From the NCBI RefSeq assembly GCF_017306585.1, contig NZ_JAFKIC010000154.1, positions 1 to 37,906 of the forward strand: a stretch of 37,906 nt of DNA, written 5' to 3'. Origin of the DNA: Mesorhizobium sp. (lineage in GTDB: Bacteria > Pseudomonadota > Alphaproteobacteria > Rhizobiales > Rhizobiaceae). Under the pieces are notes generated by a model that was given only the letters and a program-made list of their open reading frames with translations, did no database searches and was not told the origin of the DNA. The position numbers and the translations under genes were made by a program. This document shows, in pieces, positions 1 through 8,687 of the stretch. Positions within the stretch are counted from its first letter, which is position 1, and each line of letters starts with the position of its first letter.

Positions 1-117
1 GGCCACCACGTCGCCGAACTTCTTGGTCACGTCGCGGATGCGCACGAACGGCTTGGCGTTGGGATCGCGCCACGGCCTGGTGTCGGCGGCGCCGAGGTCG
101 GCACTCAGGCTAGCCAC
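1..117 (-). other. PotA-like ABC ATPase N-terminal segment with its own possible GTG start
   Basis: A GTG at 115-117, in frame with the longer reading frame, would begin a protein starting MASLSADLGAADTRPW. Its next residues (KPFVRIRDVTKKFGDVV) look like the first beta strands of a polyamine-type ABC transporter ATPase. No Shine-Dalgarno sequence precedes this GTG. It is the natural alternative start if the ABC gene is separate from the peptidase remnant upstream. Walker A and later motifs lie beyond the window. Confidence 0.35.
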
Positions 118-618
118 CGCATAGGTCTGTGCGGGCTGGCTGATGCTGCCGGTAATCTCGGCGTGTTTATCGGGCTTGGCGACCGCCGCCGGATCGGCGG
201 GCGTCGTTCCGACCTCGCTTTCGGCGCGTTCGAGCAGCGGGCCGAGACGGCCGTGACGCTGGCTGAGTTGTGTCTGGCGTTCGAGCAGTTCGCTGACCTT
301 GGTCTCCATCAGTTGCTGGTCGAGCAACTGCCGGCTGGTGATGCGGTCGACCTGTGCGCGAAGCGCCGAGATGCGGTCCTCGTAGGCTTGCTGCATGCGT
401 GCCTGCCGCGCCGTGGTCGCGCCGATCAGGTCGTCGCGCAGCACGAGGTAGGATGTGGCCAGGAGGTAACCGATGGCAATGGCGGCCAGCGCCGAGCCGA
501 TGAATGCCGCGAGCCAGGGCCGGATCGTGAAGTGCCGGATTTCGTTGCCGCGGGCGATGATGACCGTATGGGGTTCCTTGCGCCTGCCAAAGACCGCTGA
601 CTGACCGGTTGCGTTCAC
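1..618 (-). CDS. M23-peptidase-type N-terminus running in frame into a PotA-like ABC ATPase start (partial, runs off left edge)
   Basis: The reading frame opens at a GTG (616-618) and stays open for 206 codons to the window edge. Residues 1-35 (including VFGRRKEPHTVIIARG) and a membrane segment at about 37-60 match, from memory, the start of rhizobial M23 metallopeptidases, in which a membrane anchor and coiled coil precede a zinc peptidase domain that trims cell-wall peptide. A Glu/Gln/Arg-rich coiled coil covers about 70-130, followed by a Pro/Ala-rich linker. The last ~35 residues (WRDPNAKPFVRIRDVTKKFG) instead resemble the N-terminus of spermidine/putrescine-type ABC transporter ATPases, just before the Walker A region. 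The LytM peptidase domain would normally follow the linker and is not seen before the edge. This may be a real fusion, a deletion junction or an assembly join; the sequence alone cannot decide. Confidence 0.6.
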   Translation of the reverse strand, partial: MNATGQSAVFGRRKEPHTVIIARGNEIRHFTIRPWLAAFIGSALAAIAIGYLLATSYLVLRDDLIGATTARQARMQQAYEDRISALRAQVDRITSRQLLDQQLMETKVSELLERQTQLSQRHGRLGPLLERAESEVGTTPADPAAVAKPDKHAEITGSISQPAQTYAVASLSADLGAADTRPWRDPNAKPFVRIRDVTKKFGDVVA

Positions 619-914
619 GGGACCAAGCTTTCGTTACGACACCACGACAGCTCGATTACACATTATTAGGGTTAACAAAGGCTTGCCGGATTGAATGCGC
701 GGCGATGAGTGCACGCGGCGCGGGCAAAGGGTTGCATGAAAACAGCCGATGGAGCGGCCGTCGTAGCGCTAGATCATTGGCGATGGGTAGCAGCAATACC
801 AGCAGAACGGCCCGTTGCTCGCGGATCAATGCCCAGAGTTCCTTAACCGTATTCGATTGCATTTACTTGACGTTTTTCGATTAAAGGCATGATGGGGTTT
901 GGGGTTTATTGAAG
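619..914. other. intergenic region between divergent genes
   Basis: This 296-base gap separates the minus-strand peptidase-like gene from the plus-strand hydroxylase. It is more AT-rich than its flanks near 650-680 and 840-885. A minus-strand TTGTTAACCCTAATAATG stretch (about 663-680) may hold the promoter of the peptidase-like gene, and TTGACG at 867-872 could be a -35 for the hydroxylase, although no convincing -10 was found. A 68-codon minus-strand frame (656-862) begins with a hydrophobic stretch but has no ribosome binding site, so I do not call it a gene. Confidence 0.4.
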
Positions 915-1925
915 ATGGCGGTGCAAGGGATGCTGAGCGATCTGGTTGGCAAGATCCTAGACAAGATGTCGGGCAGCAGTCTGCTGGCGACCGGGCTCTT
1001 ATTGCTGACCGCCCTTGTCAGTGCGCTCGTGGCTTATTGGCGTACGGTCGAGGAGAAAAGCTGGAAAGAGTTCTTCGAGTTCGTCGTCCCGCATGAAGTC
1101 ATCACCCACCCCTCGGCGAAAGCTGACCTGATGTTCTGGGTAACCAGGAAGGCGCTGATGCCCTTCCTGATGCTGCCCGCTGGAATTGTTTTCGTCACGG
1201 CGGTGGGCTACGCCACCAACTGGCTGATTTCGACACTGTTCCAGTTCCAGCCGCCTCTGATGGAGGGGCCGGCAGGACCGGTGACGGTGCTCATCTTCAC
1301 CATCACCATGCTGCTCGCCTACGACATTTCCTATTACCTCTATCATGTTGCCCAGCATCGCTATCCCGTGCTTTGGGAATTGCACAAGGTGCATCACTCG
1401 GCCGAAGTGTTGGTCGGGATCACCAAGGACCGGGTCCACCCGCTCGACGAGCTGATGAATCGAGCCTGGGACGGCGTCATCGTCGGCGTCTGCTTCGGCA
1501 TCTGGTCGCTGATTTCGCTGAATCTGGTCGAACTGACCGTCTTTGGCGTCAATGTCTATGTCATGCGCAACATCCTGATGATGGATTTCGTCAGGCACAC
1601 GCATTTCAAGATCTCATTCGGCCCGCTCAACAATTTGATACTGTGTCCTCATTGGCACCAGCTGCATCACAGCACCGATCCACGCCACTACGACAAGAAT
1701 TTCGGGCTGCTTTTCTCGTTCTGGGATCGGCTCTTCGGAACATTGTGCGTGCCGAAGCCCGACGAGGACTTCAAGTTTGGACTGGTCGACCGCGATGTGC
1801 GCGACTACCAGTCGCTGGCCGGCCTCTATCTCATGCCGCTGAAGCGGATGTGGCGGCATATTGCAAGGCGTATCCGGCCAGGAAAGCTACGGGCCTCGCG
1901 ATCATCGGAGGGGACACGGCCATGA
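915..1925 (+). CDS. fatty acid hydroxylase / sterol desaturase superfamily membrane protein
   Basis: A 336-residue integral membrane protein of the fatty acid hydroxylase superfamily (PF04116 type), di-iron oxygenases that hydroxylate or desaturate lipid chains. Hydrophobic segments lie near the N-terminus, around residues 75-100 and 115-140, and around 180-215. The iron-ligand histidine clusters are visible in order: HVAQH, HKVHH, HTH and HWHQLHH. A C-terminal Arg/Lys-rich tail follows. The ATG at 915 is preferred over a TTG six bases upstream. The stop overlaps the start of the following acyltransferase (ATGA), so the two are probably co-translated. Substrate is not evident; bacterial members include the ornithine-lipid hydroxylase OlsE and uncharacterised sterol-desaturase-like proteins. 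Confidence 0.85.
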   Translation: MAVQGMLSDLVGKILDKMSGSSLLATGLLLLTALVSALVAYWRTVEEKSWKEFFEFVVPHEVITHPSAKADLMFWVTRKALMPFLMLPAGIVFVTAVGYATNWLISTLFQFQPPLMEGPAGPVTVLIFTITMLLAYDISYYLYHVAQHRYPVLWELHKVHHSAEVLVGITKDRVHPLDELMNRAWDGVIVGVCFGIWSLISLNLVELTVFGVNVYVMRNILMMDFVRHTHFKISFGPLNNLILCPHWHQLHHSTDPRHYDKNFGLLFSFWDRLFGTLCVPKPDEDFKFGLVDRDVRDYQSLAGLYLMPLKRMWRHIARRIRPGKLRASRSSEGTRP

Positions 1926-3064
1926 ACGCTCCCTTCGTGCTCACGATCCCGCGGACACGCACCTTCGAAATCGTGACATCGGCGACGCGCCTGGTCGAGA
2001 TCGCACCGGCCTGGGATGCGCTCTGGCAGCGTGCCGGCGGGCTCGTCTTCCAGCACCCTGACTGGATCGCGGCCTGGTGGGGCACCACCCCGCATCGGGA
2101 ACGGCGCACTCTCAGGATCGGGCTTGCCTGGAACGGCGAACGGCTCGACGGCGTGATAGCGCTCGCTACCTTCAGGCGCTCCGGTATCCGCATGCTCGAA
2201 TGGGCGGCAAAGGATCACAGCGACTATGGCGATGCGCTGGTTGCGCCCGACAGCGATCCGCAGGCGATCTCCCGCCTGTGGCAGTATATTTTTGATCAGG
2301 GCGGCTTCGACCTCATCTATCTCAACCGTCTGCTGCCGGATGCCGGTGTTCATGCCCTTCTGGACCCGGCCTCGGGCCATGGCACGGCGCTTCGGCCCAA
2401 TCACCGCAGTGAAATCAGCTACCGTGTCGCGGGTCCCTGGCAGCGAGGTGCGGAGTGGTTCGAGACGCTGTCCAAGAAAGGCCGGCAGAACTACCGTCGT
2501 GGCCGCAAGTTCCTGGAAGAAAGCGGGACACTGCGTTTCCGTTTGCTCGATGCGGGCGAGCCGCGCGAGCCGCTGCTTGCGCGGGTCGCGGCGTTGAAGC
2601 GCCTCTGGCTCGCCCGGCATGGCCGCGTTTCGGATCTGTTTGACAAGGACTCGCCGGTTCTCTCAGCGCTTGTTTCGGTGCTGGCCGAGCTCGGGCTGTT
2701 GCGGATCTTCGTGCTGGAACTGGACGAGAAGGTCATCGCCGTCTCGATCAATTTCGAGCAGCACGGCACGATGATGGCCTTCATCACCACCTATGATCCC
2801 GAATACGAGCGCGCCTCGCCGGGTATGGTCTTGATGATGGATTATATTCAGTGGTCGCTCGACCGTGGCCTTGCCAAGGTCGATTTTCTCTGCGGCGGCG
2901 AGGATTTCAAGCGGCGCTTCGCCACGCAATCGGTCACGCTGTCGTCGATGATCGGCGCGCGCGGTTTGCGCGGTCATCTCGCCGCGATGGCCGATCATGT
3001 GAACCATGTTTCGAAATCCTGGCGGGTGCAGCCACAGCCCAAGGCTGAAACGTCAGACGAGTAA
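1922..3064 (+). CDS. GNAT-superfamily acyltransferase, CelD/BcsL-like (Acetyltransf_6)
   Basis: A 380-residue soluble protein resembling the COG5653 'CelD-like' acetyltransferases (PF13480). Visible signatures are the FQHPDWIAAWW segment near the N-terminus, a central basic stretch (KKGRQNYRRGRK) preceding the second half of the fold, and the C-terminal YDPEYERASPGMVLMMDYI and LCGGEDFKRRFA blocks typical of FemAB/CelD-type GNAT domains. Its ATG overlaps the stop of the hydroxylase by four bases, which suggests a shared job, perhaps modification of an envelope lipid or polysaccharide. That role is inference from context. CelD itself was named from cellulose loci, but no cellulose genes are present here. 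Confidence 0.8.
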   Translation: MNAPFVLTIPRTRTFEIVTSATRLVEIAPAWDALWQRAGGLVFQHPDWIAAWWGTTPHRERRTLRIGLAWNGERLDGVIALATFRRSGIRMLEWAAKDHSDYGDALVAPDSDPQAISRLWQYIFDQGGFDLIYLNRLLPDAGVHALLDPASGHGTALRPNHRSEISYRVAGPWQRGAEWFETLSKKGRQNYRRGRKFLEESGTLRFRLLDAGEPREPLLARVAALKRLWLARHGRVSDLFDKDSPVLSALVSVLAELGLLRIFVLELDEKVIAVSINFEQHGTMMAFITTYDPEYERASPGMVLMMDYIQWSLDRGLAKVDFLCGGEDFKRRFATQSVTLSSMIGARGLRGHLAAMADHVNHVSKSWRVQPQPKAETSDE

Positions 3065-3117
3065 GTACGCCCTGTTTCGGCACGACCAGAATTGTCGATT
3101 GAGTTCGTGGGCCACGC

Positions 3118-3585
3118 TCAAAGCGCGCGCACGGCCTCGAGCACTTCCTCGGCATGGCCCTTGACCCGGACCTTGCGCCAGATCCGGGCGATCCGGCCGT
3201 CGCGGCCGATCAGGAACGTCGCGCGCTCGACACCCATGTATTTACGGCCATACATCGATTTCTCGACCCACAGATGATAGGCCTCGATAACCCCGCGCTC
3301 CTCGTCGGCGGCGAGGTCGATGGTAAGGTTGTATTTCGACTTGAACTTGTCATGCTTCTTGACGGGATCGGGTGAGAGGCCGATCACGACAGCGCCGGCC
3401 TTTTCGAATTCCGGCTTCAGCTGTGAAAAGCTGATGGCTTCCTGCGTGCAGCTTGTTGTGTCGTCCTGCGGATAGAAATAGAGCACCACGGGCTTGCCGG
3501 CGGACGCGGCAAGGCTAAGTGAACCACCGCCATCCCGGGGCAGGTCGAATTGCGGTGCGGGGTCGCCCACGACGAGGTCAGCCAT
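3118..3585 (-). CDS. bcp: peroxiredoxin, BCP/AhpC-TSA family
   Basis: A 155-residue thioredoxin-fold peroxidase that reduces hydrogen peroxide and alkyl hydroperoxides. The peroxidatic cysteine is Cys46 in the FYPQDDTTSCTQEA block. The second cysteine found five residues later in many BCP proteins (CTxEAC) is replaced by Ile51, so this member would need another resolving partner. The start MADLVVGD was chosen over an upstream in-frame ATG because it fits the family N-terminus and is preceded by AAGGG. It is divergent from the AsmA-like gene with 95 bases between the starts. Confidence 0.9.
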   Translation of the reverse strand: MADLVVGDPAPQFDLPRDGGGSLSLAASAGKPVVLYFYPQDDTTSCTQEAISFSQLKPEFEKAGAVVIGLSPDPVKKHDKFKSKYNLTIDLAADEERGVIEAYHLWVEKSMYGRKYMGVERATFLIGRDGRIARIWRKVRVKGHAEEVLEAVRAL

Positions 3586-3680
3586 ATCGATGCCCTTGTT
3601 TGAGGTTACGCGCGAAGCCACACCGATATAGTGTCGACCGGGGATTCGTCCACGAGCGAATTCGTACAACGGAAGAGAGT

Positions 3681-6600
3681 TTGGATCAGGAGCATCCGCA
3701 GCACGAGAAGATAAGGTTCAGGCGGGATGAGATCACCGACCTGGGGGCCTTGCCGTCCGCGTGCCGCGTCCCGCCGCTTGGTCAGGCCTCGATCGGCCGC
3801 GGTTTTCGCATTCTTTCGCGGGTCTTTGCCGGCGTGGTCGCCCTCATGCTGCTGGCCGCGGCGGCCGTCTATCTCATCGGCCTCTCCGGCATCGGATCGG
3901 ACCGGCTGCGCGTCGAGGCCGAGAGCGCCATCGAGCGGCTGGCTGGTATGGATGTGCGTGTCGCGGTCGGGCCTGCCCGCATCACGCTCGACAGCTCCAG
4001 CTTCGTCGCCCTCCAGGTAAGCGATGTCAGCCTGAAGACTCCCGACGGCAAGGCCATGGCAGATGCGGGACGCGTGCGTTTCGGCGTCCGCCTCGTGCCG
4101 CTGCTGTGGGGTGAGGTGCGCTTGACCAGCGCCAGGATTTCGGATGCGCGCATCGTCACCGCGACCATGCCGTCTGGCGGCGATTGGACCGCCGAATTGC
4201 GCAACGAGGACGGTCTTGTCGATCCGGAGAAACTGTCCGACGCGGTGTTCGGCAACATCCACCGTGCGCTCGACGCGGTGCGGGAAGATTCGATGCGCCG
4301 CATCGATCTCAGCAATGTCGAATTCGTGCTGCCCGAAACCGGAGCGGTCAAGCTGATCAAGATCGCGAACGCCACGGTCGTTCAGTCGGGCCCCAGTGGC
4401 ATGGAGTTTTCCTCCGAGGCCGATGTCGATGGCAGGATCGTCACCGTTGCGGCCTCCGCCACCCGCGATATCGCGGCGCATCGGGTGACGGCTCTGAATG
4501 CGAGCATCGATCTGGCGGATGCCGGGGGTGCCACTGCCGGCTCCGGCAGGCTTGGCGCCATCGCTTTGAAGCTGACGGGATCGGAAGGGTCCGGCGTCAC
4601 CGCGTCGAGCCTGAGGGCGACCCTGTCGTCCACCGGGTCGGTGCTCGATCTTGGCTCGCGCGGCCTACTGCCGGCCGACGTCGATGTCGACGCCACGCTT
4701 GTCCGTGGCAGCAACAAGATCCAGGTGGACAAGCTGCTGCTGAAAACCGGCCGGTCCTCATTCGATTTCGGCGGTTCGATAGGGCCCAAGCCGGCGACGG
4801 GAGCGGCGGGCGAGGAGCCTTCCTACCGCTACGACCTGACCAGCGATGGTTCGACCCTCGCGCCCTCGGAGTCGCCGGAGCCGGCGCTGACCTTCCTGGC
4901 GCGCCTCGCCGGCGTCTACGAGACCAGGAGCCACAAGCTGGTGGCCGAGCAGATCGCGGTGCGGTCCTCGCCGTCGAGCGAGGTGCTCGGCACCGCTGCC
5001 GTGCAGTTCGTCGACGGCAAGGCCCCTGGCATCAACCTGGCGCTCAACGTGCACGACATGCCGGTCTCGCACGTCAAACAGCTCTGGCCGTGGTTTTCGG
5101 CGCGCAATGCCCGGCTCTGGGTGCTCGACAATCTGTTCGGCGGCCGCGTCGTCGATGCCAATCTCCAGTTCCAGGTGGTGCCGGATCGCCTTGGCAACGG
5201 TGTGCCGCTTTCGGCCAACGAGGTTTTCGGCCGCTTCCAGATCGAAGGATCGCGTTTCGATACCGCTGGCCGCATTCCACCGATCCGCGACGCTGTCGGC
5301 GTTGTCGCCTTCCATGGCAATGACGTTGATATTGCCTTGTCTTCCGGCACGGTGTTCATGCCCAGCGGCCGGACAGTGGCGGCCAGCAACGGCACGCTGA
5401 CGGTCAAGGAAGCGAACCATCCGCCGGTCATCGGCGCGCTTGACATCGATGTCGAAGGAGAGGCGCCGGCCGTCGCCGAACTGGCCTCCTACGAGCCGAT
5501 CAACGCCATGCGCCATGTCGGCTTCCTGCCGGACGACCTCTCCGGCAGCGTCACCGGTCACGTCAAGGCGGACATTCCGCTGCAGTCCGGCGTCGACACG
5601 TCGAAACTCGATTGGCTGGTGTCGCTCGACTACACCGGCCTCTCACTGGCCAAGCAATTCGAGGGGCAGACCGTGACGGATGCCGACGGTTCGATCACTG
5701 TCGATCCGGAAAAGGCCGTCATTTCCGCCAAGGCATCGCTGAACGGCATTCCGGCCGAACTCGACCTCATCGAGCCGCTGGCCGATGACGGGCCGCCGCG
5801 CAGCCGCAAGGTTGCCCTGGTGCTCGATGACAAGACCCGCGCTGCCGCCATGCCCGGGCTGACCCCGCTGCTGGGCGGAACCGTCAAGGTGGCGATCGAC
5901 AAGAGCGGCAGCGGCAACCAGAATGTCTCGGCCGACCTGACCAATGCCCGGCTGGACATTCCCTGGGCCGGCTGGAGCAAGGGGGCAGGGGTTCCCGCGA
6001 CCGTCACCTTCGTCATGACCAAATCGGGTGACACCACGACGCTGTCGGACTTCGACCTCGACGGCAAGACATTCTCCGTCGACGGCAGCATCGTGCTGGT
6101 CAACGGCGCCCTGTCCTCGGCCAAATTCAGCAAGGTCACCTTGAACAGGGGGGACGATGTCGCGATTTCGGTGAAGCGGTCGGGCAAGGGCTATGCCGTC
6201 AACATTTCGGGCAATGCGCTCGACGCGCGCTCGCTTATCAAGCAGTTCACATCCGATGTGGACACCGCGACCAAGACGACGGGGACAGACAATATTTCCG
6301 TCAGCGCCGATGTTGAACAGCTCACCGGCTTCCATGACGAGCAACTGTCCAACCTGAAGCTCGACTACAGCGCGGCCGGCTCCCGGGTGAACGGGTTGAA
6401 GGTCAGCGCCACGGCGAGTTCGGGCGCGGCCATAGCGATCAGCAACACCACTGGCGACGGCCGGCGCTCGCTCAATGTGCAGTCGGCGGACGCGGGCGCG
6501 ATACTGCGGTTCCTCAATGTCTATGAGCACATGGAGGGCGGGTCGATCACGCTGGCGATGACCGGAGCCAGCGACGGGCCGATGAAGGGCAAGGTCGATA

Positions 6601-7061
6601 CCAGCAACTTCTTCGTCGTCAACGAACCGAAACTGGCTTCCATCGTCTCGACCACGCCGGCCGGCGATAACCGCAGCCTCAACCAGGCGGTCAAGGGTTC
6701 TCTCGACACGTCGCGCGTCAAGTTCGAGCGCGGTTACGCCGAGATCGAGAAGGGCGGCGGCTACCTGAAGCTGGCCAATGGCGTGCTGCGCGGGCCGCGC
6801 ATCGGCACGACGTTCCAGGGCATCCTCTATGACCAGAACAACAATATGGACATGACCGGCACCTTCATGCCGGTCTATGGCCTCAACCGCATCTTCGGCG
6901 AACTGCCGATCGTCGGCGCCCTGCTGGGCAATGGCCGCGACCGCGGCCTGATCGGCGTGACCTACCGGCTGCGGGGCAATGCCAACAAGCCGGTGCTCGA
7001 CATCAACCCGCTCTCGGTGATCGCGCCGGGAATATTCAGGTCGATCTTCGAGTACAGGTGA
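3681..7061 (+). CDS. AsmA/YhdP-like envelope protein with DUF3971-type and AsmA C-terminal regions
   Basis: A 1126-residue protein with a short cytoplasmic N-terminus, one membrane anchor at about residues 47-69, and a very long periplasmic region rich in alternating beta-strand sequence. This is the architecture of the AsmA/YhdP/TamB group, thought to form hydrophobic bridges that move phospholipid to the outer membrane. The C-terminal region (GPRIGTTFQGILYDQNNN, then TFMPVYGLNRIFGELP) is the conserved AsmA_2-type end. No ATG fits. I chose TTG at 3681, just after GGAAGAG, giving MDQEHPQHEKIRFRRDE; the longer frame to 3519 overlaps the divergent peroxiredoxin gene. The gene ends six bases from the convergent tyrS stop. 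E. coli YhdP is of similar length (about 1270 residues). Confidence 0.85.
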   Translation: MDQEHPQHEKIRFRRDEITDLGALPSACRVPPLGQASIGRGFRILSRVFAGVVALMLLAAAAVYLIGLSGIGSDRLRVEAESAIERLAGMDVRVAVGPARITLDSSSFVALQVSDVSLKTPDGKAMADAGRVRFGVRLVPLLWGEVRLTSARISDARIVTATMPSGGDWTAELRNEDGLVDPEKLSDAVFGNIHRALDAVREDSMRRIDLSNVEFVLPETGAVKLIKIANATVVQSGPSGMEFSSEADVDGRIVTVAASATRDIAAHRVTALNASIDLADAGGATAGSGRLGAIALKLTGSEGSGVTASSLRATLSSTGSVLDLGSRGLLPADVDVDATLVRGSNKIQVDKLLLKTGRSSFDFGGSIGPKPATGAAGEEPSYRYDLTSDGSTLAPSESPEPALTFLARLAGVYETRSHKLVAEQIAVRSSPSSEVLGTAAVQFVDGKAPGINLALNVHDMPVSHVKQLWPWFSARNARLWVLDNLFGGRVVDANLQFQVVPDRLGNGVPLSANEVFGRFQIEGSRFDTAGRIPPIRDAVGVVAFHGNDVDIALSSGTVFMPSGRTVAASNGTLTVKEANHPPVIGALDIDVEGEAPAVAELASYEPINAMRHVGFLPDDLSGSVTGHVKADIPLQSGVDTSKLDWLVSLDYTGLSLAKQFEGQTVTDADGSITVDPEKAVISAKASLNGIPAELDLIEPLADDGPPRSRKVALVLDDKTRAAAMPGLTPLLGGTVKVAIDKSGSGNQNVSADLTNARLDIPWAGWSKGAGVPATVTFVMTKSGDTTTLSDFDLDGKTFSVDGSIVLVNGALSSAKFSKVTLNRGDDVAISVKRSGKGYAVNISGNALDARSLIKQFTSDVDTATKTTGTDNISVSADVEQLTGFHDEQLSNLKLDYSAAGSRVNGLKVSATASSGAAIAISNTTGDGRRSLNVQSADAGAILRFLNVYEHMEGGSITLAMTGASDGPMKGKVDTSNFFVVNEPKLASIVSTTPAGDNRSLNQAVKGSLDTSRVKFERGYAEIEKGGGYLKLANGVLRGPRIGTTFQGILYDQNNNMDMTGTFMPVYGLNRIFGELPIVGALLGNGRDRGLIGVTYRLRGNANKPVLDINPLSVIAPGIFRSIFEYR

Positions 7062-7067
7062 GCAGCC

Positions 7068-8321
7068 TCAGGCCGGCCTCACCAGCACGTGTTTTTTCCT
7101 GCCCAGTGAAAGCTTTACGACGTTTTCCGGACTCAGATCCTGAGGCGTGACCGTGCGCCGGTCGTCGCCGACTGGTTGATCGTTCAGGCGCACGGCGCCG
7201 CCCTGGACGTGCCGCCGGGCTTCGCCATTTGAGGATGCCAGCCCCGCTGTGACCAGCAGCGACAGGATGCCTATGCCAGCTTCCAGCTTGGCGCTTTCGA
7301 CCTCGACGGTCGGCAGCGACTCGGCAAGCGCGCCTTCCTCGAACGTCTTGCGCGCGGTGTCGCTGGCCTGTTCGGCGGCCGGGCGGCCATGCAGCAGGGC
7401 GGTGATTTCGGTCGCCAGCACCTTCTTGGCCTCGTTGATCTCGGACCCGCCGAGTTGCGCGAGGCGGGCGACCTCGTCCAGCGGCAGCGTCGTGTAGAGC
7501 TTCAGGAAGCGGCCGACATCGGCATCCTCGGTGTTGCGCCAGTACTGCCAGAACTCATAGGGGCTCAGCATCTCCGCATCGAGCCAGACCGCGCCCGAGG
7601 CCGACTTGCCCATCTTGGCGCCCGACGAGGTGGTCAGCAGCGGCGTCGTCAGCGCGTAGAGCTGCGCGTCCTCCATCCGGCGGCCGAGATCGATGCCGTT
7701 GACGATGTTGCCCCACTGGTCGGAGCCGCCCATCTGCAGGCGGCAGCCGAGCCGCTTGTAGAGCTCGACGAAATCATAGGCCTGCAGGATCATGTAGTTG
7801 AATTCGAGGAACGACAGCGACTGCTCGCGATCAAGCCTCAACTTCACGGAATCGAAGGCAAGCATGCGGTTGACGGAAAAGTGACGACCGACATCGCGCA
7901 GGAAATTGACGTATTTGATCTCCATCAGCCAGTCGGCATTGTTGACCATGACGGCATCGTTCGGCCCGCCCCCGAATTTGAGGTAAGGCGCGAAGTTGCG
8001 GCGGATGCCGACGAGATTGTCCTCGATATCCTGCGGGGTCAGCAGCTTGCGCGCCTCGTCCTTGAACGACGGATCGCCGATCATCGAGGTGCCGCCACCC
8101 ATCAGCGCGATCGGCCGATGCCCGGTCTGCTGCAGCCAGTGCAGCATCATGATCTGGATCAGCGAGCCGGCGTGCAGGCTTTTGGCGGTCGCGTCGAAGC
8201 CGATATAGGCCGTCACCGTCTCCGTCGCGAAAAGCTTGTCGAGGCCGGCATCATCCGAAGTCTGGTGGATGAAACCGCGCTCGCTCATCGTGCGCAGGAA
8301 ATCGGATTTGAAGGCAGACAT
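7068..8321 (-). CDS. tyrS: tyrosine--tRNA ligase
   Basis: A 417-residue class I aminoacyl-tRNA synthetase that attaches tyrosine to tRNA-Tyr. The HIGH-equivalent reads HAGS (residues 50-53), the tyrosine/tRNA-site block reads [15 protein letters not shown], and the KMSKS loop reads KMGKS. The C-terminal ~65 residues form an S4-like RNA-binding domain ([17 protein letters not shown]). The start [16 protein letters not shown] was chosen because 14 extra upstream residues do not look like the family. It is convergent with the AsmA-like gene. Its upstream region contains the octamer repeat array. Confidence 0.96.
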   Translation of the reverse strand: MSAFKSDFLRTMSERGFIHQTSDDAGLDKLFATETVTAYIGFDATAKSLHAGSLIQIMMLHWLQQTGHRPIALMGGGTSMIGDPSFKDEARKLLTPQDIEDNLVGIRRNFAPYLKFGGGPNDAVMVNNADWLMEIKYVNFLRDVGRHFSVNRMLAFDSVKLRLDREQSLSFLEFNYMILQAYDFVELYKRLGCRLQMGGSDQWGNIVNGIDLGRRMEDAQLYALTTPLLTTSSGAKMGKSASGAVWLDAEMLSPYEFWQYWRNTEDADVGRFLKLYTTLPLDEVARLAQLGGSEINEAKKVLATEITALLHGRPAAEQASDTARKTFEEGALAESLPTVEVESAKLEAGIGILSLLVTAGLASSNGEARRHVQGGAVRLNDQPVGDDRRTVTPQDLSPENVVKLSLGRKKHVLVRPA

Positions 8322-8687
8322 GTTTTCTTTCCCGAAAGCGTCCGGCCGCCAAGGCGCGGGCATCTATGAACGGGCGCGTTTAGCATCCGAGCGCGGTCAG
8401 CAAAAGTGGAATTGACGAATTGACGAATTGAGGAATTGGAGAAATGGCCAGTTCCCCAGTTCCCCAGTTCCCCAGTTCCCCAGTTCCCCAGTTCCCCAGT
8501 TCCCCAGTTCCCCAGTTCCCCAGTTCCCCAGTTCCCCATTCTCAGTTCCCCAGTTCCCCCATGCTTGCTTCATCGGTTCGGCTGGCGTAATGAGGCCCTT
8601 CGCCACAAGGTTCTTGCAGCCCACGACCTAGAGCGGCACCGCACGGCATCCACGAATGCCATATCGACGACAGAGCCCCTACGCGAA
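8322..8687. other. tyrS / glycosyltransferase divergent intergenic region
   Basis: This 366-base gap lies between the divergent tyrS and GT2 genes. Bases 8322-8400 and 8560-8687 are ordinary unique sequence and must carry the two promoters, but no clear -35/-10 pair was seen. The middle is the octamer array described separately. Frames running through the array are open in all six frames because the 8-bp unit encodes no stop in any frame, so openness here is not evidence of coding. Confidence 0.5.
8409..8558. repeat. 8-bp tandem repeat array in two inverted blocks (hairpin-forming)
   Basis: From 8409 the sequence runs in strict 8-base steps. Five left units read GAATTGAC, GAATTGAC, GAATTGAG, GAATTGGA and GAAATGGC (8409-8448). 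Eleven exact CAGTTCCC units follow (8449-8536), then a 6-base interruption (CATTCT) and two more exact CAGTTCCC units (8543-8558). On the minus strand the right block reads GAACTGGG, a close relative of the left block, so the two are inverted copies. Folding about the TGGCCA centre (8445-8450) pairs 8409-8447 with 8448-8486, with few mismatches plus G-T wobbles. Copy number is likely to vary by slippage. Confidence 0.95.

Noticed and set aside
163-600. Plus-strand open frame of 145 codons
   Set aside because: It is the antisense of the well-supported minus-strand M23-like coding sequence.
656-862. 68-codon minus-strand frame with hydrophobic start upstream of the M23-like gene
   Set aside because: No ribosome binding site, no recognisable family, and it lies in an AT-richer promoter-like gap; probably chance.
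8409-8558. CRISPR-like appearance of the repeated sequence
   Set aside because: Units are contiguous 8-mers without spacers, and no cas genes are present.
8285-8631. Open frames encoding repeating GNWGTGEL or PQFPSSPV peptides
   Set aside because: They arise only because the 8-bp unit has no stop in any of six frames; no start signals or non-repeat domain support translation.
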